DNA of 64,000 nucleotides. It comes from Erpobdella octoculata. Its lineage: Eukaryota; Annelida; Clitellata; Hirudinida; Erpobdellidae. The position numbers and the translations under genes were made by a program. The stretch lies in the NCBI GenBank assembly GCA_963978895.1, contig OZ022242.1:8526114-8590113 (forward strand), read 5' to 3'. Each line of letters begins with the position of its first letter. Within the stretch, counting starts at the first letter, position 1. The notes beneath the pieces were generated by a model. It worked only from the letters and a program-made list of their open reading frames with translations, was not told the DNA's origin and did not search any database. Of this stretch, positions 23,790 to 35,790 are shown piece by piece.

Positions 23790-24021
23790 CCATTGATCAG
23801 ATTGTAAATTAAATTTGATTTCAATGATATATTAAAACCAGCATCAAATTAACAAGCTGAGCCTGAAAAAAATTAAGAGATATATTTGTTAGTCATGCCA
23901 AGCAGGTTATTATTATTAGTGAAAAAAAATCATGCCTAGAGACGTGGAAATGAATATTTAATACTTTTTAGACACTCGAAATCCCACACACAACAAAACA
24001 AAACTGTCTACTGTAAAGTAT

Positions 24022-24027
24022 TTTATT
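24022..24027 (-). terminator. AATAAA poly(A) signal candidate, glycogenin
   Basis: AATAAA on the minus strand about 330 bases after the TGA stop of the long terminal exon, and upstream of the second terminal exon. A transcript ending here would leave out the third motif. Confidence 0.45.
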
Positions 24028-24357
24028 AAATAAATCAACACAGTTAGACAAAATGGCAAATCAAACTAATTAGTAAACATTAAAGCCTCGGTTCAGAAAA
24101 CAATTGCACTTCTGAAAACAAACAAAAAAGATTATTTAACAATTTATATTCAAATTTGTTTCTCGAACCATTTAAAACAAAAATAATCACTCCACAAGCT
24201 GGTTAAAGTTGATTCTAAATCATCAATAACAAAAAATAACCAACAAGAAAACAAAAGAAATAAAAGTTTCAGAAGAACTCATCACCGACAATTTTGAATG
24301 GTCGAAAAAGAGGAAAGACAAAATGCTACTGAGGACCTGTTTAAAGCCACCAGGACA

Positions 24358-27300
24358 TCACTTTTTCTTGTCTCTTCCCTTCGAAACCACGGAGACGGAC
24401 TTCACTCCCGAAACTAACGAAGTCGCGGCAGGACGAGAAGAAGAGATGGAAACGGAGGAAGTTTCTGTGGTCGTCGATTGAGTAATCGATGCCTCTGCTT
24501 GTAATTGATCTTTTTTTATTACAGGAATTCCCTCCGGAGACTCAGATTTGATCTTCAAAGACCTTATGTCTAATGCCTCGGCACCTTCGATGTCTGAAAC
24601 TTTATGGGACTTGCGCTCAGGTAGAACAACGATGTCAGAATGCCGCTCGGTCGCTCTTGAAATGAACGGCGCCGCCGAATCAAAGAATTCTCTACTGTAC
24701 GAAGAAGAATCTTCGGACAACACAGATGATTTATCAGTTTTCATTAAAATTGAAGTCTTCTCAGGTTCCAGCATGCTTTCCTTCACTTCACCAACGTTTC
24801 TAGATGGTGTAGTACAATCTTTTTCTTCACGACTAACTGTCTTCTTAAAAACACTAACAGGTGTAGATGGCTGTGGAACTCTAACAGGTGTAGATGGCTG
24901 TGGAACTCTAACAGGTGTAGATGGCTGTGTAACTCTAACAGGTGTGGATGGCTGTGTAACGGTCGTCTGCATCTTAAAGCTTCCAACGGGATGTATTTTC
25001 CGTGAGACCGACTTTTGATCCAACTCTTTCGCAGATCTCGGACCAACGTCGACGACATCTTCAAGTATCTTTCTGGCATATTCATCCAGTTGTTGCTTTT
25101 GAATGGCAGCGGTTTTATCCGAACGAGGTGTGAATTCAGCAGATCTCACAATAAAGCTACCAGGTCGTTTAAAATCGCCATGTTCGGCAACATCTTTTGA
25201 ATCGGACGGTCGAGAAGCAACGGGCGATTTAGAGATCGACATAGCAGATGTTGCTGCTACGATGGAAGCTTCAATGGACTCGGATGGGCTAGATATCATT
25301 GTCTCCCTCTCCGTCAATTCGACAGATTGTAGGCTTTGCTTTGTCGCATCGACTGAAGTTTGAATCTTAAAGCTGCCTGGAAGAACTCTTTGTTGGGGCA
25401 AAGATTCAGATTCAGTTGGAACAGATGTTTTACTAGGAGATTCTAGCTTTGAAGGTAGTGCATCAGAATGTGTTCGAAACTCGTACTTACCTGGTTTTAT
25501 ATGTTGAGATTCAGATCCAGCAGGAACTGATTCGACACTGGTAACTGAACTCACAATATCATCACCAGTTTGGATTTTTGTAGGAACAGTGGGCTGCCTG
25601 TGGACATCAATACCTTTGAAAGTCTTATCGATCTGACCAACAAACGATCTGTAAGCCGGCGCAGCAATAGGAAAAGAAGAAAGAGATGATTTGGCCGGAG
25701 TAGCTTTGTCAGCATCAGGACCCTTACCAGTTTTAGAGTCTAATCTCTTCAAGATGTTGTCAAAACTATCTTCTCCAAGGTAATCCATATGGCCAGATTC
25801 CCATTTATTCTTCCTATCCTTCTCATACTGTGCAACATCAGCAGGATCAGGTGATATAACAAGAGGCACCCGTTTGATTTCCGATTTGTGCAGCTCAACT
25901 GAAACATCAGCAGATAATGGAGTTCTTTCCACGTGCGGGTGCTCTGTTTCCGGCTGGCTCATCCTCCTGACGGGTTCGCGCTCCAGAAGAGTCACGGACT
26001 GCTCTTTCTTAACTTCAACCTCCTCAGTTTTTCCAGGAAGTTCAGGGATAGGCCGGATTCGACCACTCGTAATATCAATCTGTCTTTGAATGTTTTCAAA
26101 TTTGTCAATTCCAAGATAATCAATGTGTCCTTTTTCCCACTCCATTCTTCTATAATGCTCTTGCACTTTTCTATGTTCAACTTCTGCTGCTGATGGTGAA
26201 GTACCATGCTCAAATCTATCATCATCATCATCACCACCACCACCATGAGAAAAAGCTGGAAGCACTTGAAGAGATGTCTAGTGAAAATTTACATGTTAAG
26301 TAACATTAAAACATGCAAAATCTTGAAACCACTGAAAATGTATTTACAGAAAGACAACAGAAATGCCCTTAAATAGATAGGTATAAATATATAAAAATAT
26401 AAATAAATAAATTCACATATTTATAAACAAATCTTTTCTTAATAGAATCTTGTAATAAGAAAAACAGAATAATATTACAGAATAATTTAAAATTTAAAAA
26501 AATCAATATTAATTTCAGAAAATAAAAATTGCTATAGAACAATTTTTGCAATTAAAATTACAAGTGAATCTCTCCACAATTCATGACACTGCTGAAAATA
26601 TAAATCAATACATTTTTACATGAAATATTACCACTTAATACATTTTTACATAAAATATTACCGTTTAATACATTCTTACATGAAATACTACCACTTAATA
26701 CATTTGTATGCACATGAAATACTACCACTTGTTACATTTTCAAATGAAATACTACCGGTAAAGATAATTTAAAAATCATTTAAATCATAATCTGAATTTA
26801 AATTGATTTTCATTTTAATCACGTTAAACCTAAAAAAAAATATGTTTCCAGAAATATCAACAAGTTTTGAAACAACATTACTGTAACACATTCATGTATC
26901 GACATAAATTCTGATTATAATTTATGAAATACTAAAAAATTACAACTGAATATTTTAACCACCACCAAACCATTAAATCACACTACTAATAAAAAAAAAT
27001 CTCTTCATGTTAGTGTAAAACAAAAACAAATTTAATTTCTCCACTCCACAAAATTAGCTTTACTAATAATACACACGGACAAACAATGTAGAGTAAACCA
27101 ATGTAATAAATATTTCACACTAAAACATCTAAACATTTAACAGCCAGTCACTACTGCCTTTCATGCATTAACAAAGAAAAGTAATAACTTACTTCTTTAA
27201 CGTGCTCTTTAGATAAACTGACATTCTTTGTAAATATCTGCCACCACTGCTTCAAGAAATCTTGACAGAACAGTCCGAGATCACCTGGGCAGTCCACGGA

Positions 27301-30300
27301 TTCCTTGCTGATATTGTAGCTGGCATGCCAAGGTTTGTAAGCTCCTATGAAGTGAAGCACTTTGGCATCTTTTCCAAAGCTGTTCAAATTGACCACGGAA
27401 GTTACTTTCATTTAAACTATAAATCTCAATTTTTAACTAGCCTATTGGAATTTTTAATAGGTTATCAAGAAAAAAATACAATTACTACATAATAAAAATA
27501 ATTGGAAAAGATTAATTAAACCGTTTGAGTGCTGGAAGATAAGTGTAGAAGGCTTGTGCAACGACATTGTACAAAAATGGCAAATGTCGTTTAATGTCCT
27601 TCGTTGACCAATCACTAAAGAAGGAATTGAGAAGACCTTGGTCTCCACCTATAACGTCATCAACACGTAGTTGTTAATATATTTATATTTTAATATCAGA
27701 AATAATAATAATTTTAAACAAAAAATGCAAATATTATCACATCATGGCAGGAGAGAAAAATAAACCATTTCTACAACATATTATATCAGCACTACCAGCC
27801 TAATAAACCCATTATTGTAACTAATTTCATGTAATCATCATGCTCATAATAATATGCTAATGAACTTGATCTAACCATCATAACTGCCTCTAGATAAAGC
27901 AAGATGAAGCAGTGCAGCATAAGTTGCCTCCGATGGTTTATAAACAAAGACTCCAGAGTTGAAACAATCTGGCCATCCCACATCAGCTGCTGCAGAAAGT
28001 TCTTCTCTTTCAAACAAATCATCAATATTCTGTAACACCTTGAGGTAGCAAATATAATTATTACAGATAAGTATTCATTTTAAAAAGTTCACATTTATTT
28101 ATAGACTAATATAAATAAGCACACTTAGTTCACATCTTATTATAGTACAGGGTTAAGAAACATTTTATAAGTTGAGACTAATACAGAATTACAATTTTCT
28201 GCAGACTAGCTTAGAACACCATGCATTTACTGTTTCAACATCATACATTAAATATTTCAACATCATACATTTATCACTTCAACATTATACATTTAACATT
28301 TCAACATCATACATTCACCATTTCAACATCATACATTTAACATGTTAACATCAGGCATTCACCATTTCAACATCATACATTCACCATTTCAACATCATAC
28401 ATTTACCATTTCAACATAAAGCATTTCAACATCATACATTAAACATTTCAATATCATACATTTATCATTTCAACATCATACATTAAACATTTCAACATTA
28501 AGCATTTCAACATCATACATTAAACATTTCAATATCATACATTTATCATTTCAACATCATACATTAAACATTTCAATATCATACATTTATCATTTCAACA
28601 TCATACATTAAACATTTCAAAATCATACATTTACCATTTCAACATCATACATTTACCATTTCAACATTAAGCATTTCAACATCATACATTAAACATTTCA
28701 ATATCATACATTTATCATTTCAACATCATACATTAAACATTTCAACATCACAGATTCACCATTTCAATAGGCTAATTAATTTACAATGATAACCTAAACT
28801 TCACATTGAAATGAGCAAGAAAATAAAACCGACTAGAGTGTCTGCATCCATGAATACACATTTCGTGAACTTAGTGAGCCTCCAGCAATGCAATTTCGTG
28901 AATGTCACACCAAGGTCAGGTCGTGTCAACAGGGCAAGGTTCACTTTATCTTGGCTGTCTAAAATGTTCACTTCTATAAGCTCAAATAGTTTTCCTAGTT
29001 CTTCTCTGTTGAAAAATAACATGGTACTGTTTCATTAGAATATCATGGCTGCTTTCATTAGATTATAGATGAAATGAAATAGTAATTTTAATGTAAGGAA
29101 ATCACAGTGTACATTTACTATTATTATCATCTAGTCAGTCAGTCAGTTAAATGCTGCAGGACCAGGTAGAGAGAATGAGAGAGAGAAAAAGAATGAAGAT
29201 AATCTAGTATTTTGTGTTTTGCAGAAAGCCAATGTAAACGCAGCATAGCATAACAAAAAAGGCTGGAGTTGTAAATCTAGGTTAAGAATAAACATGAAAC
29301 ATAATATTTAGAGATACAATAGATAAAATGGGCATAAGATTTAATTATTTCTAACCTTGTCATGGCAGTAAAAAAAATTTATATTTGAAAATTTACACCT
29401 TTATAAGCTTTCACCCTTGATATAATTAAAACTCATACTGACTCATAAAAGGAAATTAATATTCAATTATATAAAAAATCTCTCAATATTAAATTCAATT
29501 TTAAAGTTATTTAGAGCTCTTTATTAATCCACTTGATGGTTAGCTCAAGAACAGATATGCATAATAAGCAACTGAAAAATTCTATGTTTTAGAAATTATT
29601 TTTACTCAAAAATACTAATTGTTGACAAACTTAAAAATTCAAAAATTACCATTAAAAGTCTGAAATATTAAAATTATTCCCCTGAAAATGAAGCATTCCC
29701 AAGCTAGTCAGTAAATAAATAAATCGGGTGTTGATATAACAGATTATGATGTAACAATGATTACAAATTTAGAACTGCTTCGAAGATTAAATTATTACAA
29801 GCCAAATCCTAGATGTAGTTTGTAATAAACCTTGTGATAAGCCTTACTAATCTATCTGATTACAAACCTGACTTTTTCAGAGACACCTTTAGTGATCATA
29901 CAGACAAGAACCCTGGTTGTTCCAACTTCCTTGAGAGAATAACCAAGAGTCACTGCTCCTAGAGCATAGGAGTCATTTGTTGCCAACGTAACAAATGCTT
30001 CGTCAGTTACTGTTTAAATAAAATATTAAAAAATTATATATATATATATATGACAGAAAATTAAGCTGTAATTCTAATGATAACTAATGAAATCACTAAC
30101 TATAAAGTGGAAATAAAATATTAATAGAATACAATTGTTGAAAAATATCATTAAGGCAAAAACTAAAACTAGGATGGATAAAAAAACAGTTACATAAATT
30201 ATGTAAAAAAATGACAAGCAACCATGAAATAAGATTATTCCTGGCAATGAATAGGAGCTGTAAAAAAGTTGCATAAGAGTATAGACAGAAGGAAAAAGAG

Positions 30301-30329
30301 AAAGAAAGATAGGGAGAAAGGAGAGAGAG

Positions 30330-30409
<80 letters not shown>

Positions 30410-31641
30410 TTTACAGCCTACATAGGCATTTTTGTAAATTTACATTCCAACACCACATCAAGCACAGCCTTCTTCTGTGCAACACGTGAACACACTTCAC
30501 TAGTAAGAACTAACTTAAAATGAAGGTTGTATGAACACAATGATTTTCAACCTATGATGTCTAACTTGTTTGACTCTCATAATAACAACAATGGAACAAA
30601 TTTTAAATGAATAAAATCCTGAAAGCTCTACATTTAAACAGAGTCAACCTACCATAAACAAGAATCAGACAAAACAAATCTGTGCCACATCACAAAAGCA
30701 ATCATAACCTGGCTGGTTATGCAGTCTACTACTTATTAAATATTGTGCAAACCAGTTAAGCAGACTTGTGAGATTTTTTAACAATACACACTACAGCTGT
30801 TTAAATAGTCAACATTACTGATGGAGGTCAATGATTAACAAATAACCATTCTAGGCAATATATCCTAATAAGCATTTAGATTTTATAATGGGAAAAAATT
30901 GACAACCAATCAATAAAGTAACATAAAAACCACACTTAAACTGTGATCAAAATTCTAACAGAACCACATAAACTAATTATAACATATATTCTAGCAGAAC
31001 CACATAAACTAATTATAACATATATTATATTATATATATTTTTAAGAAAACATTCATGTTTGTGAATAATCATTACCATTGTAGAGATAATCCTAAAATA
31101 CTCTCTCAATCAAAAGATTATAATTTCACTGCAGTAACATGGTTCAAGAAAGTACTTTATTTCTATATGACAAATAATAAAAAAACCACAGGTCTGATAA
31201 AAAAAGCAAAAAAAAATCTATATTTAAAAAACTTGGACTTGAATAAGTATTTGAATGTCTATCTCAATATATCAGTAAAAACTTTTGATAATGCCTATAA
31301 AAAATTCCTATTTATTACAGCATTTGCATTAAAATTTACCATGTTATGACTTAGAAATGACTTAGAAGACTTAGACTTAGATTAGGACTAGAGGTTTAGT
31401 TCTTTAGTTGCCTTTATCTTCAACATTTTCAAATTAATAAATAACTGAGAACTGGTTAATAAGAAAAAAACCTTTGATCATTTGTTAAGCCTTAATTGCT
31501 TGGCCTTAGTTAATAATTAGGTTATGGTTTTGGCTGGTCATATTGAATATATTGTCATATGTTAATACTCACGGGGTGACAAACCACAATAAAATTAAAA
31601 ACATACTTTAAACAAATTAACAAACCTTGAGATGCAGCCAT
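24358..31641 (-). CDS. GYG: Glycogenin (glycogen primer glucosyltransferase), long form
   Basis: Self-glucosylating GT8 enzyme that primes glycogen from UDP-glucose. Minus-strand exons: 31641-31626, 30009-29868, 29005-28834, 28038-27876, 27648-27522, 27379-27193, 26277-24358; all phases agree (269 residues before the last exon, about 908 in total). The start [18 protein letters not shown] aligns with vertebrate MTDQAFVTLTTND. Visible marks: KLHCWRL, the metal-binding DAD at residues 106-108 (human Asp102/Asp104), [20 protein letters not shown], and acceptor Tyr199 in AFYTYLPAL (human Tyr195). The 640-codon last exon holds two copies of the C-terminal glycogen-synthase-binding motif (from about residues 316 and 428), then a Ser/Thr/Pro-rich disordered tail ending SKGRDKKK. 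Human GYG1 has 350 residues and one motif. Exon 3 needs an unusual donor (GTCGGT). AATAAA on the minus strand at 24027-24022 could end this form. Confidence 0.95.
24855..24962 (-). repeat. 27-bp coding tandem repeat, four units
   Basis: Four nearly identical nine-residue units ([10 protein letters not shown]) in the disordered tail of glycogenin. The last unit ends in SV. Base identity between units is very high, so the duplication is recent. Confidence 0.9.
25738..25803 (-). other. Glycogen-synthase-binding motif, copy 2
   Basis: [19 protein letters not shown] followed by RLD. It is the copy closest to the vertebrate GYG1 C-terminus and lies about 112 residues after copy 1 in the same exon. 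Confidence 0.9.
26074..26139 (-). other. Glycogen-synthase-binding motif, copy 1
   Basis: [18 protein letters not shown] followed by RQID matches the C-terminal end of vertebrate GYG1 (WEQGQADYMGADSFDNI), the segment known to bind glycogen synthase. It is preceded by a basic helix-like EHYRRME. Confidence 0.9.
26600..26760. repeat. About 34-bp tandem repeat in glycogenin intron 6
   Basis: Four to five degenerate copies of TACATGAAATACTACCACTT followed by AATACATTTT. Confidence 0.8.
28231..28768. repeat. About 22-bp minisatellite in glycogenin intron 3
   Basis: More than 20 copies of CATTTCAACATCATACATTT-like units, with AAAC, TATC and CACC variants that recur in a higher-order pattern. The array lies just downstream of exon 3 in the direction of transcription. 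Confidence 0.92.
30318..30407. repeat. (GA)n microsatellite in glycogenin intron 1
   Basis: Pure GA run of about 70 bases (CT on the transcribed sense), preceded by GAAAGA variants. Confidence 0.95.
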
Positions 31642-33087
31642 TTTGATGAAAACTTGCTTCGGACACGAGTCGAACCAAGAAAGACCCACCCGCGTTCTCC
31701 TACAAAACACGAAAGGTCACAGCGACTGTTGTATCGGGCCTTCGAAGTTCAACGTCGAAAGCGCTTTTCTTGGTTGGTATTTAAACGACCGTTTAGTAGC
31801 TTTTTAAAAATAAAAAATGGTTTTGTTTATGAGTTTTATTAAAATCATTTAGAAACAGGAAAATTCAAAATTTAAAACATCTTTTTTGAATTATATTCAA
31901 AAAAATTTCATTAACTTACTTTCTTAAATTTATAAAAGTTATGCAAATTTATATCAGGTCTTCTAACAGCAGAAGCTGTCACGGAAATGCATTAAAAAAA
32001 CATAAAGTCAGCTACAAGTACAAAAGTAAAATAAAAAAATAAATACTTTTCATAAGACTACTGATCCAATAAGACTATCCATCCAATTAACAAACCTGTA
32101 ATTTCAGGGTGGGTCTATGCCAGCCTGCCATTGGCAAGCCCGTAGCTAGGGGTTTCTATCCCCCCAAGCAGTCGGGCTCAATTCCCCCTAAGAAGCCAAC
32201 CTTTCTCCTCTCCGACAAACTCCAAGCTAGGGGTTCTCAATTTTTGTTTTAGTATTTTATCTAACGTGTAGTCTACAAATAAGTTGATCTTCAATATTAT
32301 TGTTGTTTTTTAACTCCGCCTTGCTTTTCCAAGCCAGTCCCAAGCCTGGAGAAAAAAGGAGGGAAAAGTTAAAAATATCAAACTATTATCTACGACAGGA
32401 AATACTTCGCTATTTCCTACACACTGCTTCATCAGTCCTAAAACATTTGGTGTAAAGGACTATAAACTATTAGATAAATTGTTGTTTTATTTTACATTTT
32501 TCTCTGTACAGAATGTATAGCATATAACGTTAATATATCATCTAACTTTGGTATAAAAATCCAAAAAGATAAATACAAAAACCATTAATACTCATAAATA
32601 ATTTTAAACATTAGAGTCGACACGAAGGTTTGTTCAAATGTAGATAGTTATGTTACAATTAAAGGCACAGGGTCAGGGAAGCCATTGTCGTTCTGACTTT
32701 AAAGTGGTCATCTGCTCACTTAGAAGTGAACCCTCTAATATTAAAGTGGGTTCCGTTTGATTTGTTTGTAATGCCTCAGGGACGTCATTTTTGATACAAA
32801 ATGGGTGGAGCAATAAAAAATGTCATAATTGTAAAAAAGCCCTGCTAAAATTTGTAAATTTATTAAATATTTTGAAAGGAGGAAAATTTAGCTAAGTCTT
32901 TTGAAAATTTCTGGTAAAGTACTGCACGACCATCCTCCCCGTCGTCAACTATTTTAAGAAGAACAAAACGAAGTCTTCAAAAAATGTTTGAGAAAAATAC
33001 ACAACTCTACCCCCTCATTTCGTTCGTCAGGTATTTTAGTGAAAATAAGTTTAGTATTAGTAAGATAACATTTTGGTGAGTCGAGCT
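31642..33087. other. Region upstream of glycogenin, no gene seen
   Basis: The 150 bases just before the glycogenin ATG are less AT-rich (CACCCGCGTTCTCC, GTCGAAAGCGC) and probably hold its 5' leader and promoter. No TATA box is evident. A GC-rich patch at about 32100-32240 (GGCAAGCCCGTAGCTAGGGG) looks like a decayed repeat. Confidence 0.4.
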
Positions 33088-33089
33088 TT

Positions 33090-33402
33090 AAGCATTTTGC
33101 CCAAAGGTTTGGTTGAAATTAAGTTCTTGGCCCATTGAGAAAAGAACCAGAATAGGAAAAAGAGCGCTTAGCAAAAGTATGCTTAACAGTAAAGATACAA
33201 AAGTGACTAGGAGAGGAAGATCGAAGACCATACTAAGAGGAATTTGTATTAATTTAGTTAGGTTAAGTGGAGAAAGGCAATTTTTTATTTTTAACATTAG
33301 TAGGTAAATTTTAAAAATCATCCTATATTTAAGAGCAACCCAATGGAGAAGAACAAAAGATGGAGAGATATGAGAAAATACCAAATACAAATTGGAAATC
33401 AA
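33090..33402 (-). mobile_element. LINE 3'-end fragment
   Basis: The minus strand encodes SHISPSFVLLHWVALKYRM then FKIYLL and KIKNCLSPLNLTKL, aligning with SHISPSLVLLHWLPLRYRV and KIKNCLSPLYLTNL at 57246-57785. Third copy of the same LINE 3' end in the window. Confidence 0.8.
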
Positions 33403-34419
33403 ACAATTTTTTAGTTTAAAAAAATCTACTACTCTATCTGAAAATTGTCTGTTTGAACTTTCGGCCTTTCAATGTTTATGATTACACATTATGAATTAAC
33501 GTCTCTGGTATCATTCTAGTTTTTGCAGGCTGACTATTCTGCTCATTGTATTCAATGATTATTTTGAGGCAGTTTTTACTAAAATAAAAAAAAAGATTTG
33601 ACAAAACATTTTTAATCCACATAGCACCAAATCTGTTTCCAATGTTTTGGTCTATTGGCTTTCATCTACATTGCACCTTTCGCATTTAACCATAGACATA
33701 ATGAGTGTCAAATAATTTTTCTTAATTATTGTATGCTGATTTATTTGGTATTAATTAATGTGATAATTATTTACTACTACTTGAATGTCATACAAAACGT
33801 TTTCTTTTTTATGCATAATTACCGAATGATGGTTACATTGTGTTTTGTTGACTAGATCTGACTGATGGCACACGACATGAACTGTATATTCATCGTTATT
33901 AACCAACTTATGAATCGACAAGACGACGACCGTAGACTGCTGAAAAATTTTAGCATCTCAATTTAATAATTATTATTAGAAATTTATAATAATAATAAAT
34001 AAAAACACGTGTTTTTCAATTTCATACTTTCCTTTCAAATAAACTTCTCATTACAGTTTAGAAATAATTAAAAGTTATATTCCAAAATTAATAAGTATAA
34101 ACCACGTTTCCAGTTAAAAAATTGTCTATTGTTGTTGAATTTAGCAGATGTGGTTACCAAAGATATTAGAAAATATGAAAACAGAGAGTATGTATGTTAA
34201 GTAACAATAATATATATTATATAGACGTCTGTTTAATCTAAAAGAACGAAAAGTCAATGTATAAAAGAACTCAAGTCTATATGTCTCACGTCAAAACTAA
34301 ACAGTTTTTATTAAATTTTGCAAATAAATTGTCAAATTTTTTAAATACTTGGTTTGGCTGTGTTTTAGTGGCCGATCGCCGAGTAATGACGATTTTATGA
34401 CACTCGGCCGAACCGATTT

Positions 34420-34985
34420 TCGGTTAGGTTTAGGACTAGGGTTAGCATCCCACTAGTTACTTCGTTTGGGTTATGGTTAACATCCCACTAGTTACTTCGT
34501 TTGGGTTAACACCCCACAAGTTACTTCGTTAGGGTTAGCATCCCATTAGTTACTTTGCTATGGTTGGGGCTAGGGTTGGGCAATGGTTAGGGCTAGGGTT
34601 AGGACTAGGGTTAGGGCTAGGGTTAGGGCTAGGGTTAGGGCTAGGGTTAGGGCTAGGGTTAGGGTTAGGGCTAGGGTTAGCATCCCACAAGTTACTTCGT
34701 TAGGGTTAGCATCCCACAGGTTACTTCGTTAGGGTTAGCATCCCATTAGTTACTTTGTCATGGTTAGGGCTATGGTTGGGCTATGGTTAGGGCTAGGGTT
34801 GGGCTATGGTTAGGGCTAGGGTTAGGGCTATGGTTAGGGCTAGGGTTAGGGCTAGGGTTAGGGCTAGGGTTAGGGCTAGGGTTAGGGCTAGGGTTAGGGC
34901 TAGGGTTAGGGCTAGGGCTAGGGTTAGGGCTAGGGTTAGCATCCCCACTAGTTACTTCGTTAGGGTTAGGGTTAGCATCCCACTA
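34420..34985 (+). repeat. Interstitial telomere-like minisatellite
   Basis: Long runs of the 12-mer GGGTTAGGGCTA (a TTAGGG derivative) alternate with units of GGGTTAGCATCCCACAAGTT plus ACTTCGTTA. The Gly-Leu-rich and Arg-rich open frames across it are by-products. It lies 37 bp left of the hAT end at 35021. Confidence 0.92.
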
Positions 34986-35119
34986 GCTGCAACTATTTCC
35001 ACGTCAGCATGCATTCAAACTAGAGAACTGCACGATAATGGGGATTGCGGGAATACCGCGGTAATGCGGACGATCGTAGCGGTAATACCGCGGGGATGGT
35101 GTTAACTAGTCTACTAGGC

Positions 35120-35122
<3 letters not shown>

Positions 35123-35156
<34 letters not shown>
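35123..35156. repeat. (AT)n microsatellite
   Basis: Pure TA run directly left of the tRNA-like inverted repeat. Confidence 0.95.
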
Positions 35157-35158
<2 letters not shown>

Positions 35159-35159
35159 A

Positions 35160-35588
35160 CGAACCCACGACTGTCGGATCGGCAACACCGCCTCGCATCA
35201 TGCCAACTACCTTACCATCTGCGCCACTTCCACCGCCAAAAAACAGTGGTTGTTAAGCGCTTTTGTTGGGGTATGTTGAACACAACACTCGACTATGAAT
35301 GGGTACGAATCAATGCTCGATAGTATTATAAGTTGTACGGCGTACAATCCGTCACTAGCTAATTTAATAACTATCGAAGATATATGTTTTATGATATATA
35401 TTATAAGGAAACATAGCGTTGATATGTTTTTACGAGCCACATATATCAGAAACTTGGATGGCGTACAATCCACCACGAAATAAAAAAGCGCTTAACAACC
35501 ACTGTTTTTTGGCGGTGGAAGTGGCGCAGATGGTAAGGTAGTTGGCATGATGCGAGGCGGTGTTGCCGATCCGACAGTCGTGGGTTCG
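35160..35588. repeat. Perfect 105-bp inverted repeat with tRNA-like arms
   Basis: Arm 35160-35264 is the exact reverse complement of arm 35484-35588, with a 219-bp spacer. Read from the right arm: GTGGCGCAGATGGTAAGG (A-box-like) and GTGGGTTCGAG (B-box-like), with GATGCGAGGCGGTGTTGCCG between them. The arms look like SINE heads. A related module, AGGCGAGGCGGTGTTGCCG, occurs in reverse at 58932-58952. Confidence 0.9.
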
Positions 35589-35601
35589 AGTCTGAAGTTG
35601 A

Positions 35602-35771
<170 letters not shown>

Positions 35772-35790
<19 letters not shown>

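Noticed and set aside
23845..23870. Strong TTTTTTTCAG acceptor as entry to the downstream glycogenin exon
   Set aside because: Reading on in the frame of the motif-bearing exon meets a TAA before 23789, so it cannot feed that frame directly.
24548..25018. Plus-strand open frames across 24.5-26.2 kb
   Set aside because: Antisense to the glycogenin terminal exon, which has synthase-binding motifs in the minus frame.
34420..34985. Chromosome end
   Set aside because: The TTAGGG-like array is degenerate, mixed with another unit and flanked on both sides by ordinary sequence.
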